Source: Verrucomicrobia bacterium ADurb.Bin006
Lineage (GTDB): Bacteria > Verrucomicrobiota > Verrucomicrobiia > Limisphaerales > J093
Assembly (NCBI GenBank): GCA_002071485.1
Contig: MWFF01000086.1
Coordinates: forward strand, 1 to 34,616
Reading direction: 5' to 3'
DNA: 34,616 nucleotides
Position numbers and translations under genes: made by a program. Positions 16,001-22,963 of the stretch are shown piece after piece. The notes below the pieces were generated by a model. The model made no database searches, was not told the DNA's origin, and worked only from the letters and a program-made list of their open reading frames with translations. How positions within the stretch are numbered: position 1 is the stretch's first letter; each line of letters begins with the position of its first letter.

Positions 16001-17302
16001 TCAGGTCAGATGCCGGTACAAAAGACTGCCCAAGGCACGCAGGACCGGGATGGGCAGACACCGGAAGATGGCGTCGTGCCAGCCCGACGCCCGATCGCGG
16101 TCCGCCAGGTAACGGCTGCGCCGCAGATCATACTTGAAGTAAGAAAGCCGGGACTCGACCGCGCCCCAGCCGGTCTTGAATCGGCGCAGGCCCTCGTTGG
16201 CCATCGAGGTGCGCCCGAAATCCAGGGTCGCGAAACCGCAGCCTGCATAGAACCGAATGGCGCGCCACATGATGAGATTATTGGCGCGCAGGTCCTGACA
16301 CGCCAGATCCGAGGCCCCAAATTTGTAGAAAACCCTGCGGCCCGACTCGAAGAACATCGCCCCAGCCACCGGTTGCCCCGAGCGATAGGCGAGAATGACG
16401 CGCCCGCTGCCCCGGGCAATGACATGCCGGGCGATGTTGTCGAAAAACGCCTTGGGCTGAACCGGCATTCCCTGTCTGCGCCGAGTTATGCAGTGGAGCC
16501 GGTAGAAGGTGTCCACGGATGCTGCCGAGTCCTCGATTCGCACTTCGAGTCCACTGCGGTCGGCTTTCCGGATCGCTCTTCGAACCGAAGGGGCGAACCC
16601 GGACAACAGCGCGGCCTCGCCAGATGTGAGATCGAGGGTGTGGGTGTAGAAGCTGAGCGAGAGGCGCGCTTCGGGTATCCATTGGGCGCCGCCGCGGCAT
16701 TCCCACGTCCGCCAACCGCGGATTCGGCCCAGAGCGATGAGGCTATGCGCGAGATCCAGGAACTGGGTCTCATCCTCGACCAGAGGAGCGGAATCGTCGG
16801 TGAATGGCAATCCAATGCCGCGTCTGCCCCCGATCAAGCGGTCCACATCCATGCAGGGGAGCAAGCCGCTCAGATGCCCATCGTCGAAGACGGCCATGTA
16901 CACCGGGTTGAATCCGTAGGTGTCGTGGAGCACACGCGCCCAGGCGGTCGTGTGAAAGAACGTCGAGCCCGGATGCGACAGCACCGTGTCATCCCAATCG
17001 AGCGCGGTCAAAGGGTTGATCGGGATGGGGGAGGCCGGAGATGGGAGATCGGAGATGGGAGATCGGAGATGGGAGATCGGAGATGGGAGATCGGTGCGTC
17101 GGTGCGCCGGTGCGTCAGTGCGTCGGTGCGTCGGTGCGTCAGTGCGTCGGTGCGCCGGTGCGTCAGTGCAGCGGTGCGTCAGTGCGGCGGGGCGCCGGTG
17201 CGCCGGTGCGGCGGACGAGGTGCAGAGGGGCAATGGGGAAGGGCCAAGGGCGGCGGAGGAAGAAAGGAGACCGGGTTTATGGCTCGTCTCGATGTCAGCC
17301 AT
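16001..17302 (-). CDS. FemAB/GNAT-like protein associated with exopolysaccharide synthesis
   Basis: The reliable domain runs from about 17010 to 16001 (about 335 residues). It has FFHTTAWARVLHDTYGFNPV, LPFTDDSAPLVEDE, then GFAPSVRRAIRKADRSGLEV, GQPVAGAMFFESGRRVFYKF, ANNLIMWRAIRFYAGCGF and LDFGRTSMANEGLRRFKTGW. This matches the FemAB-related family seen in XrtA/PEP-CTERM exopolysaccharide clusters, predicted acyl- or aminoacyltransferases of the GNAT fold. The start is unclear: the frame upstream passes through repeat DNA read as HRRTDAPTHRRTDAP-type residues. Candidates are ATG 17302, TTG 17011, or a longer start at 17515 overlapping the upstream gene. None has a clear ribosome binding site. 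The gene sits directly upstream of the chain-length gene. Confidence 0.75.
   Translation of the reverse strand: MADIETSHKPGLLSSSAALGPSPLPLCTSSAAPAHRRPAALTHRCTDAPAHRRTDAPTHRRTDAPAHRRTDLPSPISHLRSPISDLPSPASPIPINPLTALDWDDTVLSHPGSTFFHTTAWARVLHDTYGFNPVYMAVFDDGHLSGLLPCMDVDRLIGGRRGIGLPFTDDSAPLVEDETQFLDLAHSLIALGRIRGWRTWECRGGAQWIPEARLSLSFYTHTLDLTSGEAALLSGFAPSVRRAIRKADRSGLEVRIEDSAASVDTFYRLHCITRRRQGMPVQPKAFFDNIARHVIARGSGRVILAYRSGQPVAGAMFFESGRRVFYKFGASDLACQDLRANNLIMWRAIRFYAGCGFATLDFGRTSMANEGLRRFKTGWGAVESRLSYFKYDLRRSRYLADRDRASGWHDAIFRCLPIPVLRALGSLLYRHLT
17036..17216. repeat. Tandem GGAGATG/GGAGATC heptamers followed by GGTGCGTC octamers
   Basis: Four copies of the 14-mer GGAGATGGGAGATC, then about fifteen octamers of the type GGTGCGTC, AGTGCGTC or GGTGCGCC. 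The 14-mer has the same two-heptamer structure as the arrays near 12.7 kb, and the octamer also touches the heptamer insert in the deacetylase gene. The array lies immediately upstream of the FemAB domain, in its reading frame. Confidence 0.9.
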
Positions 17303-17459
17303 TGCGCCGCGTGAGGCCACGCGGTCTACAACACCGCCGTCTGCCAGCGCGCATGGCCGGAATCCCCTGCCCGCGCCGCGATCGTCGCGGCAGGCAGGCC
17401 CGACCCGGCGCCACGGACTGACGGCGTTCTGTGTGGTTGAGACCCTCATCGGCGATCGC

Positions 17460-18629
17460 TTAACGCGAGGTGCACGCTGCCGCCGCTGTGCCGGCAGTTC
17501 TTCTCGCAGACGCACCCGTGCGTCCCACGCAGTTCCTGACCTCGCGCACGACGAGGTCGATTTGCTCCTCAGTCAGTTCCGGGAACATCGGCAGGGAGAG
17601 AGACTCCTCGGCGCAGCGTTCGGCAACGGGCATCGAGCCGCGCTGGTATCCGAGAGACTGATAGGCCTCTTGCAGATGCACAGGGATCGGGTAATGGATG
17701 CCGCATTGTACACCTCGATCTGACAGGTCGGCAAGCACTCGATCGCGCTCCGCGACTCGAATGACATAGAGATGGTAGACGTGGCGCCCGTACGCGGCTT
17801 CGTGCGGTGTGATGAGGCCGTTGACGGACGACAGAGCCTGGGTATAGGCCCTCGCGTGGGCGCGGCGGCGGTCATTGTTCTCGGCGAGATGTTCGAGCTT
17901 GAGCCGGAGCACGGCGCCCTGAATACCGTCCATACGAGCGTTCCATCCGATCATTGAATGATGGTATTTGCGCGACTGCCCGTGGTCGCGCAGGGCTTGG
18001 ATTTTCTGTTTAAGGTCCTCATTGCTGGTCACCACGGCGCCTCCTTCGCCAAACGCACCCAGGTTCTTGCCCGGATAGAAGCTGAAGCAACCGGCGGCGC
18101 CCATTGACCCCGCTTTTCTCCCCTTGTACTCGGCCCCGTGGGCCTGGCAGGCATCCTCGACCACGGGAATGCCATGACGGTCCGCGATCTCGAGGATCGG
18201 GTCCATGTCGGCCATCTGCCCGAACAAATGGACCGGCACAATGGCCCGGGTGCGATTCGAGATGGCCGCTTCGATCTGCGCGGGGTTCATTGTGTACGTC
18301 CGCGGATCGATGTCCACAAAGACCGGGATTGCGCCGCAGTAACTGATGGCCTCAGCCGTGGCCATGAACGTGTTGGGGACGGTGATGACCTCGTCGCCCG
18401 GGCCCACGCCCAAGGCCAGCAGCGCCAGCCAGATCGCGTCCGTGCCGTTGCCGACGCCGATGGCGAATGGCGTGTCGCAGAAAGCGGCAAAATCCTGCTC
18501 GAATTTTGCAACGAACGGGCCGCCGGCAAACGCGCCTGAATCGATCACTTCGCCGATGGCGGACAGAAACTCGGCGCGTCGGGGAGCGTGATGCGCCTTG
18601 AGGTCAAGAAAGGGGACTTGCGGGTTCAT
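17460..18629 (-). CDS. DegT/DnrJ/EryC1-family sugar aminotransferase
   Basis: A 389-residue PLP-dependent aminotransferase starting MNPQVPFLDLKAHHAPRRAE. Features: cofactor-binding GNGTDAIWLALLALG, VPNTFMATAEAI, Asp159 in VVEDACQAHGAEYKG, and the Schiff-base lysine Lys188 in CFSFYPGKNLGAFGEGGAVV. The C-terminal GIHYPIPVHLQEAYQSLGY is typical of the family. Such enzymes transfer an amino group from glutamate to a ketosugar nucleotide; the FLDLK start is characteristic of the WlbC/WbpE and FdtB/QdtB group, which make 3-amino sugars. The start at 18629 has GAGGA upstream and excludes 73 unrelated residues. It follows an acyltransferase and an oxidoreductase, forming an amino-sugar module. The exact sugar is inferred, not shown. 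Confidence 0.88.
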   Translation of the reverse strand: MNPQVPFLDLKAHHAPRRAEFLSAIGEVIDSGAFAGGPFVAKFEQDFAAFCDTPFAIGVGNGTDAIWLALLALGVGPGDEVITVPNTFMATAEAISYCGAIPVFVDIDPRTYTMNPAQIEAAISNRTRAIVPVHLFGQMADMDPILEIADRHGIPVVEDACQAHGAEYKGRKAGSMGAAGCFSFYPGKNLGAFGEGGAVVTSNEDLKQKIQALRDHGQSRKYHHSMIGWNARMDGIQGAVLRLKLEHLAENNDRRRAHARAYTQALSSVNGLITPHEAAYGRHVYHLYVIRVAERDRVLADLSDRGVQCGIHYPIPVHLQEAYQSLGYQRGSMPVAERCAEESLSLPMFPELTEEQIDLVVREVRNCVGRTGASARRTAGTAAAACTSR

Positions 18630-18687
18630 TGCGTATCCTCGAGAACTCGATGTGATTGTGGTGAGACAGAGTCTAAGGGGCCATCCG

Positions 18688-19365
18688 TCAGGTCGTCGCC
18701 GCGACGGCGAGGTGTCGCTCTTTGCCGTTCGGGCGGGTTGGCACGCCGACATCCAGGTGATCGAAGCCGACCCCACACTGATCCGAATCCCCGTCAATGA
18801 GCGGGGGTGAATCCCGGTCGTCCGGAATCCGGTTCGATTCGCTCCCATTCGGCGCCCGGAGGAACCGCAGCACGCGCGCCGGGTTGCCGGCCACGACCGC
18901 GTAGGGCGGGACGTCCTTGGTCACGACGCTCCCGGCGCCGATCATGGCGCACTCGCCGACGGTAACGCCGCCCAGGAGGGTGGCTGCGGAGCCGATCGAG
19001 GCGCCGTTCTTGACCAGCGTTCGCAAACAGACCCAATCCTGCTCGGTCTGGAGCACGCCGTTGCCGTTGGTGGCGCGCGGGAAATGGTCGTTGATAAACG
19101 TGACGTTGTGCCCGATGAAGACGTCGTCCTCGATGATCACGCCTTCGCAGATGAAGGTGTGGCTCGAGACCTTGCAGCGCCGACCGATCTTGGCACCTTT
19201 CTGCACCTCGACGAATGTGCCGATCTTCGAGTCGTCGCCGATCTCGCAGCCGTAGAGGTTGGTGAATCCGTAGAGACGCACCCCATTGCCCAGAATCACA
19301 TCAGGCGCAATCAGCCGGTAACTGGAATCGAATGTGCTCATAGACTGTCGTCCGTTCGAAGTCAT
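18688..19365 (-). CDS. Left-handed beta-helix N-acyltransferase for an amino-sugar nucleotide (WbpD/WlbB-like)
   Basis: A 225-residue protein with hexapeptide repeats: LIAPDVILGNGVRLYGFTNL, CEIGDDSKIGTFVEVQKGAK, IGRRCKVSSHTFICEGVIIE, DDVFIGHNVTFINDHFPRA, then KNGASIGSAATLLGGVTVGE and AGNPARVLRFL. The fold acetylates the amino group of UDP- or dTDP-amino sugars with acetyl-CoA; the VTFINDHFPRA segment parallels the active-site region of WbpD-like enzymes. About 55 residues after the helix are hydrophilic and outside the family. The ATG at 19365 overlaps the oxidoreductase stop as ATGA; a second ATG at 19341 is also possible. It acts between the oxidoreductase and aminotransferase in position, though chemically last of the three. 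Confidence 0.86.
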   Translation of the reverse strand: MTSNGRQSMSTFDSSYRLIAPDVILGNGVRLYGFTNLYGCEIGDDSKIGTFVEVQKGAKIGRRCKVSSHTFICEGVIIEDDVFIGHNVTFINDHFPRATNGNGVLQTEQDWVCLRTLVKNGASIGSAATLLGGVTVGECAMIGAGSVVTKDVPPYAVVAGNPARVLRFLRAPNGSESNRIPDDRDSPPLIDGDSDQCGVGFDHLDVGVPTRPNGKERHLAVAATT

Positions 19366-20504
19366 GCCGCGGCCAGGGAAACCGCTACCTCTTTTCGAGG
19401 CGGGCGCCCGTTGCGTTTCGATGCGGCATGGGCGCGGGGGGCAGTGCTCTTCACCATGCTCGTGGCGGGAGCGTGGTCGGCTTCCTTGTCGAAGTGCACC
19501 GGCCCGCCCTCCTGCTTGAGCGAGGCGGACGCGGCTTCGAGGATGCGGACCATGGCGAGCGCCTGTCGGCCGTCGGTGAGGGGGCGTGTCCCGTTGCGGA
19601 TGCAATCGAGGAAATGCTGGCACTCGACCTTCAGGGGCTCCTCCTGCTTGATGTAGGGCGCGTACACGTCGCCGTAGTGATACGCATAATGGAACTCGGC
19701 GAAGGTGTCGTAGTGGGGCGGGCGCTCGACTCGCGCGTCGAATATGCGAATCTTCTCCAACTGAGCGACATCGTCGTACACTATCATCCGCCGGCTGCCG
19801 ACAATCGTCATCTCGCGCACCTTGCGCGGATCGAGCCAACTGCTGTGGATAATGGCCGACCGCTCCTTTCGGAATGTGAGAAACAGGCTGGTCACGTCCT
19901 CGATGCCCGGGGTAACGTGGGCGCTGCCGCGACAATTCACGCTCAGAGGCGACTCCTCCATGATATGGAGGATGATCGAGATGTCGTGCGGCGCAAGGTC
20001 CCACGTCACGTTGATGTCCCTCTGATACAAACCGAGATTCAACCGGCGAGCGGAGATGTAACGAATGTCGCCAATGTCGCCGGCATCGACGATTTCCTTG
20101 ATCTTCCGGACCGCGGGCGAATAGAGAAACGTGTGCCCGGCCATCAGCACCAAACCCTTGCCGTCCGCCAGATGGATCAGGTCCTCGCATTCGGCCGATG
20201 AGGCAGCCATCGGCTTTTCGATAAAGGTGTGCTTGCCGGCCGACAGGCTCGCTTTCGCCATGCGATGATGAAACTCGACCGGGGTGGCGATCACAATCGC
20301 ATCGAGGTCCTTTCGGGTCACCATCGCATTATAGTCGGTCATGGTGCGCGCCTCGGGATAGAGGCTGCCCAGGTGTTTCAGACGCTCTTGCTTGACGTCA
20401 CAAATCACCTCGAGCCTGCAGTTGGACAAGGACCGCAGATTTCGCATGAGATTCGGTCCCCAGTAACCGCATCCAACAACTCCCACTCTGATTGGCGTAG
20501 GCAT
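19362..20504 (-). CDS. Gfo/Idh/MocA-family sugar-nucleotide oxidoreductase
   Basis: A 380-residue NAD(P)-dependent oxidoreductase. The N-terminal Rossmann motif is RVGVVGCGYWGPNLMRNL (GCGYWG at 11-16), with the family EKP motif at 96-98 (HTFIEKPMAASSAE) and a second-domain segment NVTWDLAPHDISIILHIMEE carrying the conserved His. The family oxidises a sugar hydroxyl; in clusters with this acyltransferase and aminotransferase, WbpB/WlbA-type enzymes produce the 3-keto sugar nucleotide. The last 35 residues are Ala/Arg-rich and poorly conserved. A strong ribosome binding site (GGAGGAG) precedes the ATG at 20504. Substrate is inferred from neighbours; the N-terminus resembles general lipopolysaccharide-cluster oxidoreductases more than WlbA itself. 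Confidence 0.86.
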   Translation of the reverse strand: MPTPIRVGVVGCGYWGPNLMRNLRSLSNCRLEVICDVKQERLKHLGSLYPEARTMTDYNAMVTRKDLDAIVIATPVEFHHRMAKASLSAGKHTFIEKPMAASSAECEDLIHLADGKGLVLMAGHTFLYSPAVRKIKEIVDAGDIGDIRYISARRLNLGLYQRDINVTWDLAPHDISIILHIMEESPLSVNCRGSAHVTPGIEDVTSLFLTFRKERSAIIHSSWLDPRKVREMTIVGSRRMIVYDDVAQLEKIRIFDARVERPPHYDTFAEFHYAYHYGDVYAPYIKQEEPLKVECQHFLDCIRNGTRPLTDGRQALAMVRILEAASASLKQEGGPVHFDKEADHAPATSMVKSTAPRAHAASKRNGRPPRKEVAVSLAAA

Positions 20505-20554
20505 GATGTTCTCCTCCCTGTTTATTGCATTGTGTGCTTTTGCTTCGGACGTCC

Positions 20555-21310
20555 TCAGCCGGCATACGACCGATTCCCCTGCAGAGGGCTATGAATTAGG
20601 TTTCTGAACAGCCTCGAACGGCTTATCCGTCGGCGAACCGCCTTAGCCCCTGCCGCAACCACAACCGGCAAGGTCCTCACAAGAATCTCCAGATCCAGAA
20701 AGAGCCGCCGGTTTCGAGCGTAATCGAGGTCCAACTCGATCATCCGGGCGAACGTGGTGCTATTCTTGCCGCTGACCTGCCAGAGGCCCGTCAGACCCGG
20801 CACCGCATCGAAGCGCCGCCTCTGTTCGGGCAAATAGGACGCGTACTCGGCGGGCAGGCAGGGTCGGGGCCCCACGAGGCTCATGTCCCCCTGGAACACG
20901 TTCAGAAGCTGAGGCAACTCGTCCAGTCCGGTCGAACGGAGCACCTGTCCAAAGGGAATAATCCGGTCGTCTTCCTCGTCGTCGAGCTTCGTCATGGGCG
21001 CGCCGGTGGCGATCAGTTGGCGGCAGTGCGCCTCATGCACTTCGGTGTTTGCCCCGACGATCATGGTCCGGAACTTGAGGCACGTGAACCGCCTGCCGCG
21101 GTACCCGACGCGTTCCTGTCGGAACAGGACCGGCCCTTTGGACACGCACTTGATCAACAGAGCGACCAAGCCCATGACAGGGGCAATCAGGGGCAGGGCG
21201 GCGGTGATACAGAAGACATCCAGGACACGCTTCCACGTCGGCACCTCCTGTTCACGCCGCCTGCGGATCGAGGCCGGCGCAAGAGCCGGTGGCCCGGCCG
21301 TGTCATCCAT
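20555..21310 (-). CDS. Undecaprenyl-phosphate sugar-1-phosphate transferase (WcaJ/WbaP/EpsL-type)
   Basis: A 251-residue bacterial sugar transferase. One N-terminal membrane segment (ITAALPLIAPVMGLVALLIK) is followed by the catalytic core: GPVLFRQERVGYRGRRFTCL, KFRTM, RSTGLDELPQLLNVFQGDMS, LVGPRP, GLTGLWQVSGKN, then DLDYARNRRLFLDLEIL. The family starts repeat-unit synthesis by transferring a sugar-1-phosphate from a nucleotide sugar to undecaprenyl phosphate at the inner membrane. The protein is the short (core-only) type, without the extra N-terminal membrane domain of WbaP. ATG 21310 is preferred over the frame start at 21400, since the additional 30 residues are not family-like. It is the first gene of the leftward cluster. 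Confidence 0.88.
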   Translation of the reverse strand: MDDTAGPPALAPASIRRRREQEVPTWKRVLDVFCITAALPLIAPVMGLVALLIKCVSKGPVLFRQERVGYRGRRFTCLKFRTMIVGANTEVHEAHCRQLIATGAPMTKLDDEEDDRIIPFGQVLRSTGLDELPQLLNVFQGDMSLVGPRPCLPAEYASYLPEQRRRFDAVPGLTGLWQVSGKNSTTFARMIELDLDYARNRRLFLDLEILVRTLPVVVAAGAKAVRRRISRSRLFRNLIHSPLQGNRSYAG

Positions 21311-21399
21311 GCAAGGCCGGCCGAGAGATAGGGTGGCCTTACAGTACACACCCGGATTAATGCTCGCATTTACGCCTAAAATCATAAAAACCGAGCGCA

Positions 21400-21428
21400 C
21401 TTTTACAAACTGTCGATAAACAATACAA
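21400..21428 (-). promoter_or_regulatory. Candidate sigma-70-like promoter of the polysaccharide cluster
   Basis: On the minus strand TTGTAT (21428-21423) and TAAAAG (21405-21400) are separated by 17 bases, about 90 bases before the first gene. They lie in an AT-rich island (about 21360-21480) that stands out from the GC-rich surroundings. The match to consensus is moderate; other boxes in the island are possible. Confidence 0.25.
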
Positions 21429-21993
21429 TCGGAATGAATAAGTAGTTAATACTGAGTAGTGATACTTAATTAACTCCTTTATGCGACCCTCGCGTCAGAT
21501 GAACCGGCTTCTTTCAAGCTTTGCCCGCCCTCCGCAGCCGTCCCCGCGGCTGAGATGCGGACCTTGCATCGAAGCTGCCCGATCGGGAACGTGTGCGGTA
21601 GCGCGAAGTCCCGCGGCTGCGGGGCTTCGCGACCTCGACGCCGACCAGAGCATGGGCGAGTGTCACAACAAACTCCGGCCAAGTACTTAGACGACAGCGA
21701 TGGCGCTGCTCTCAGGAACAGCGCGGGGAGATCGCGTAAGCAGAGACCGGAGTCGGACGGTCAGACCCGCCTCTGGCGGCTGGCCAAGCGCCGGATTCGG
21801 TGAGCCTTGCCGCAGGCAGGTGGGTCGACTGAGGACCGATGTCGCAAAGCGGAGTGCGCCCGTCCTCGGGCGCAGCGGTGTCCGAGCAACCGCGCGCGTC
21901 GGTCTGGTCCACATCATGGCGCATTCGGTCATTGCTGTGGCCGAGGACGGCCACCCTCCAGTCACCCCGACGACGCAGTGCTCTCCGGAAAAC
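21429..21993. repeat. Intergenic region with REP-like hairpins upstream of the polysaccharide cluster
   Basis: No gene is supported. Two clear palindromes occur: arms GCGAAGTCCCGC and GCGGGGCTTCGC near 21602-21630, and arms GCGCCCG and CGGGCGC near 21866-21883. The flanks read like dispersed intergenic repeats. Because the SDR gene ends at 21994 on the same strand as the cluster, these hairpins could terminate its transcript before the cluster promoter. Confidence 0.55.
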
Positions 21994-22821
21994 CTAAACT
22001 CCGCTATATGCGGAGAAGCCGCCGTCGACGGGCACGACAATGCCAGTGACAAAGCCAGCACCTGGCGAGACGAGCCAGAGGAGCGTGCCGACCAGGTCAT
22101 CGGGCGTCCCGAACCGCCCCTGGGGCGTATGGCCGATGATCTGCTGGCCGCGGGAAGTCAGTGCACCGGTGTCGGCGTCGGTCAGCAAGAAGCGGTTCTG
22201 TTCGGTCAGGAAGAAGCCGGGGGCAATGGCGTTGACCCGTATGGCGGGCGAGTATTCCTGGGCCATGTGGACGGCCAGCCATTGGGTGAAGTTGCTGACG
22301 GCGGCTTTGGCGGCTGAATAGGCCGGGATGCGCGTGAGAGGTCGGAAGGCATTCATCGAGGACACATTGATGATCACCCCGCTCTGCTGGCGCGCCATGA
22401 GGCGTCCGAACACCTGGCTGGGGAGCAACGTCCCGACGAAGTTCAGATTGAAGACCCATTGAACGGCGTCCGCGGGCAGATCGAAGAAGCGTTTGTCCGG
22501 GCTGGTGGTTGCCTGGGGTTTGTTGCCACCGGCGCCGTTGACGAGCACGTCCACGCGCCCGAAGGCCTGCAGGACGGCCTCCGCGGCGGCCTCGACGCTT
22601 GGGCGATCGAGCACGTTGCATGGCAGACCGACGGCTGTTCTTCCGGCGGCCTTGATCTCGTCAGCCAGCTTGCAGGCCGCTTCCCGCGCAAGATCGAGCA
22701 CGGCGATCTTTGCGCCGGCGGCGGCCAGGCCTTTCGCCATGGCCGAGCAAAGGACACCGGCCCCGCCGGTGATCACAGCGACTTGTCCACGCACGTTGAA
22801 GAGGGAATCGAGGTCGTCCAT
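21994..22821 (-). CDS. Short-chain dehydrogenase/reductase, D-mannonate oxidoreductase-like
   Basis: A 275-residue classical SDR. The cofactor motif is VAVITGGAGVLCSAMAKGLA near residue 15, followed by DVLVNGAGGNKPQAT, the catalytic Ser in IINVSSMNAF, and the YSAAK motif. The C-terminus (VVPVDGGFSAYSGV) and the GAGVLC variant of the glycine motif are typical of SDR-type D-mannonate/fructuronate oxidoreductases (YjmF/UxuB of Bacillus). That reaction interconverts D-fructuronate and D-mannonate in hexuronate breakdown. The divergent MFS gene, with about 95-140 bases between, suggests joint control of sugar-acid uptake and use. A different polyol or sugar-acid substrate is possible. Confidence 0.82.
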   Translation of the reverse strand: MDDLDSLFNVRGQVAVITGGAGVLCSAMAKGLAAAGAKIAVLDLAREAACKLADEIKAAGRTAVGLPCNVLDRPSVEAAAEAVLQAFGRVDVLVNGAGGNKPQATTSPDKRFFDLPADAVQWVFNLNFVGTLLPSQVFGRLMARQQSGVIINVSSMNAFRPLTRIPAYSAAKAAVSNFTQWLAVHMAQEYSPAIRVNAIAPGFFLTEQNRFLLTDADTGALTSRGQQIIGHTPQGRFGTPDDLVGTLLWLVSPGAGFVTGIVVPVDGGFSAYSGV

Positions 22822-22963
22822 ATCGAGTTCAGGTTAGGGGCTCCGCCATCAGTCTTGGCCGGGTCCCGCCACCGGCGGCACTATACGATTGTCCAGGCTG
22901 ACGCTGAAGCAGTAAATGCTTCCCATGCATCTAGGGAGCAGCTACAAGGCCCGGCATAACATC

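Noticed and set aside
16010..17314. Long plus-strand frame opposite the FemAB gene
   Set aside because: It owes its length to GC bias and the repeat array; it shows no family motifs.
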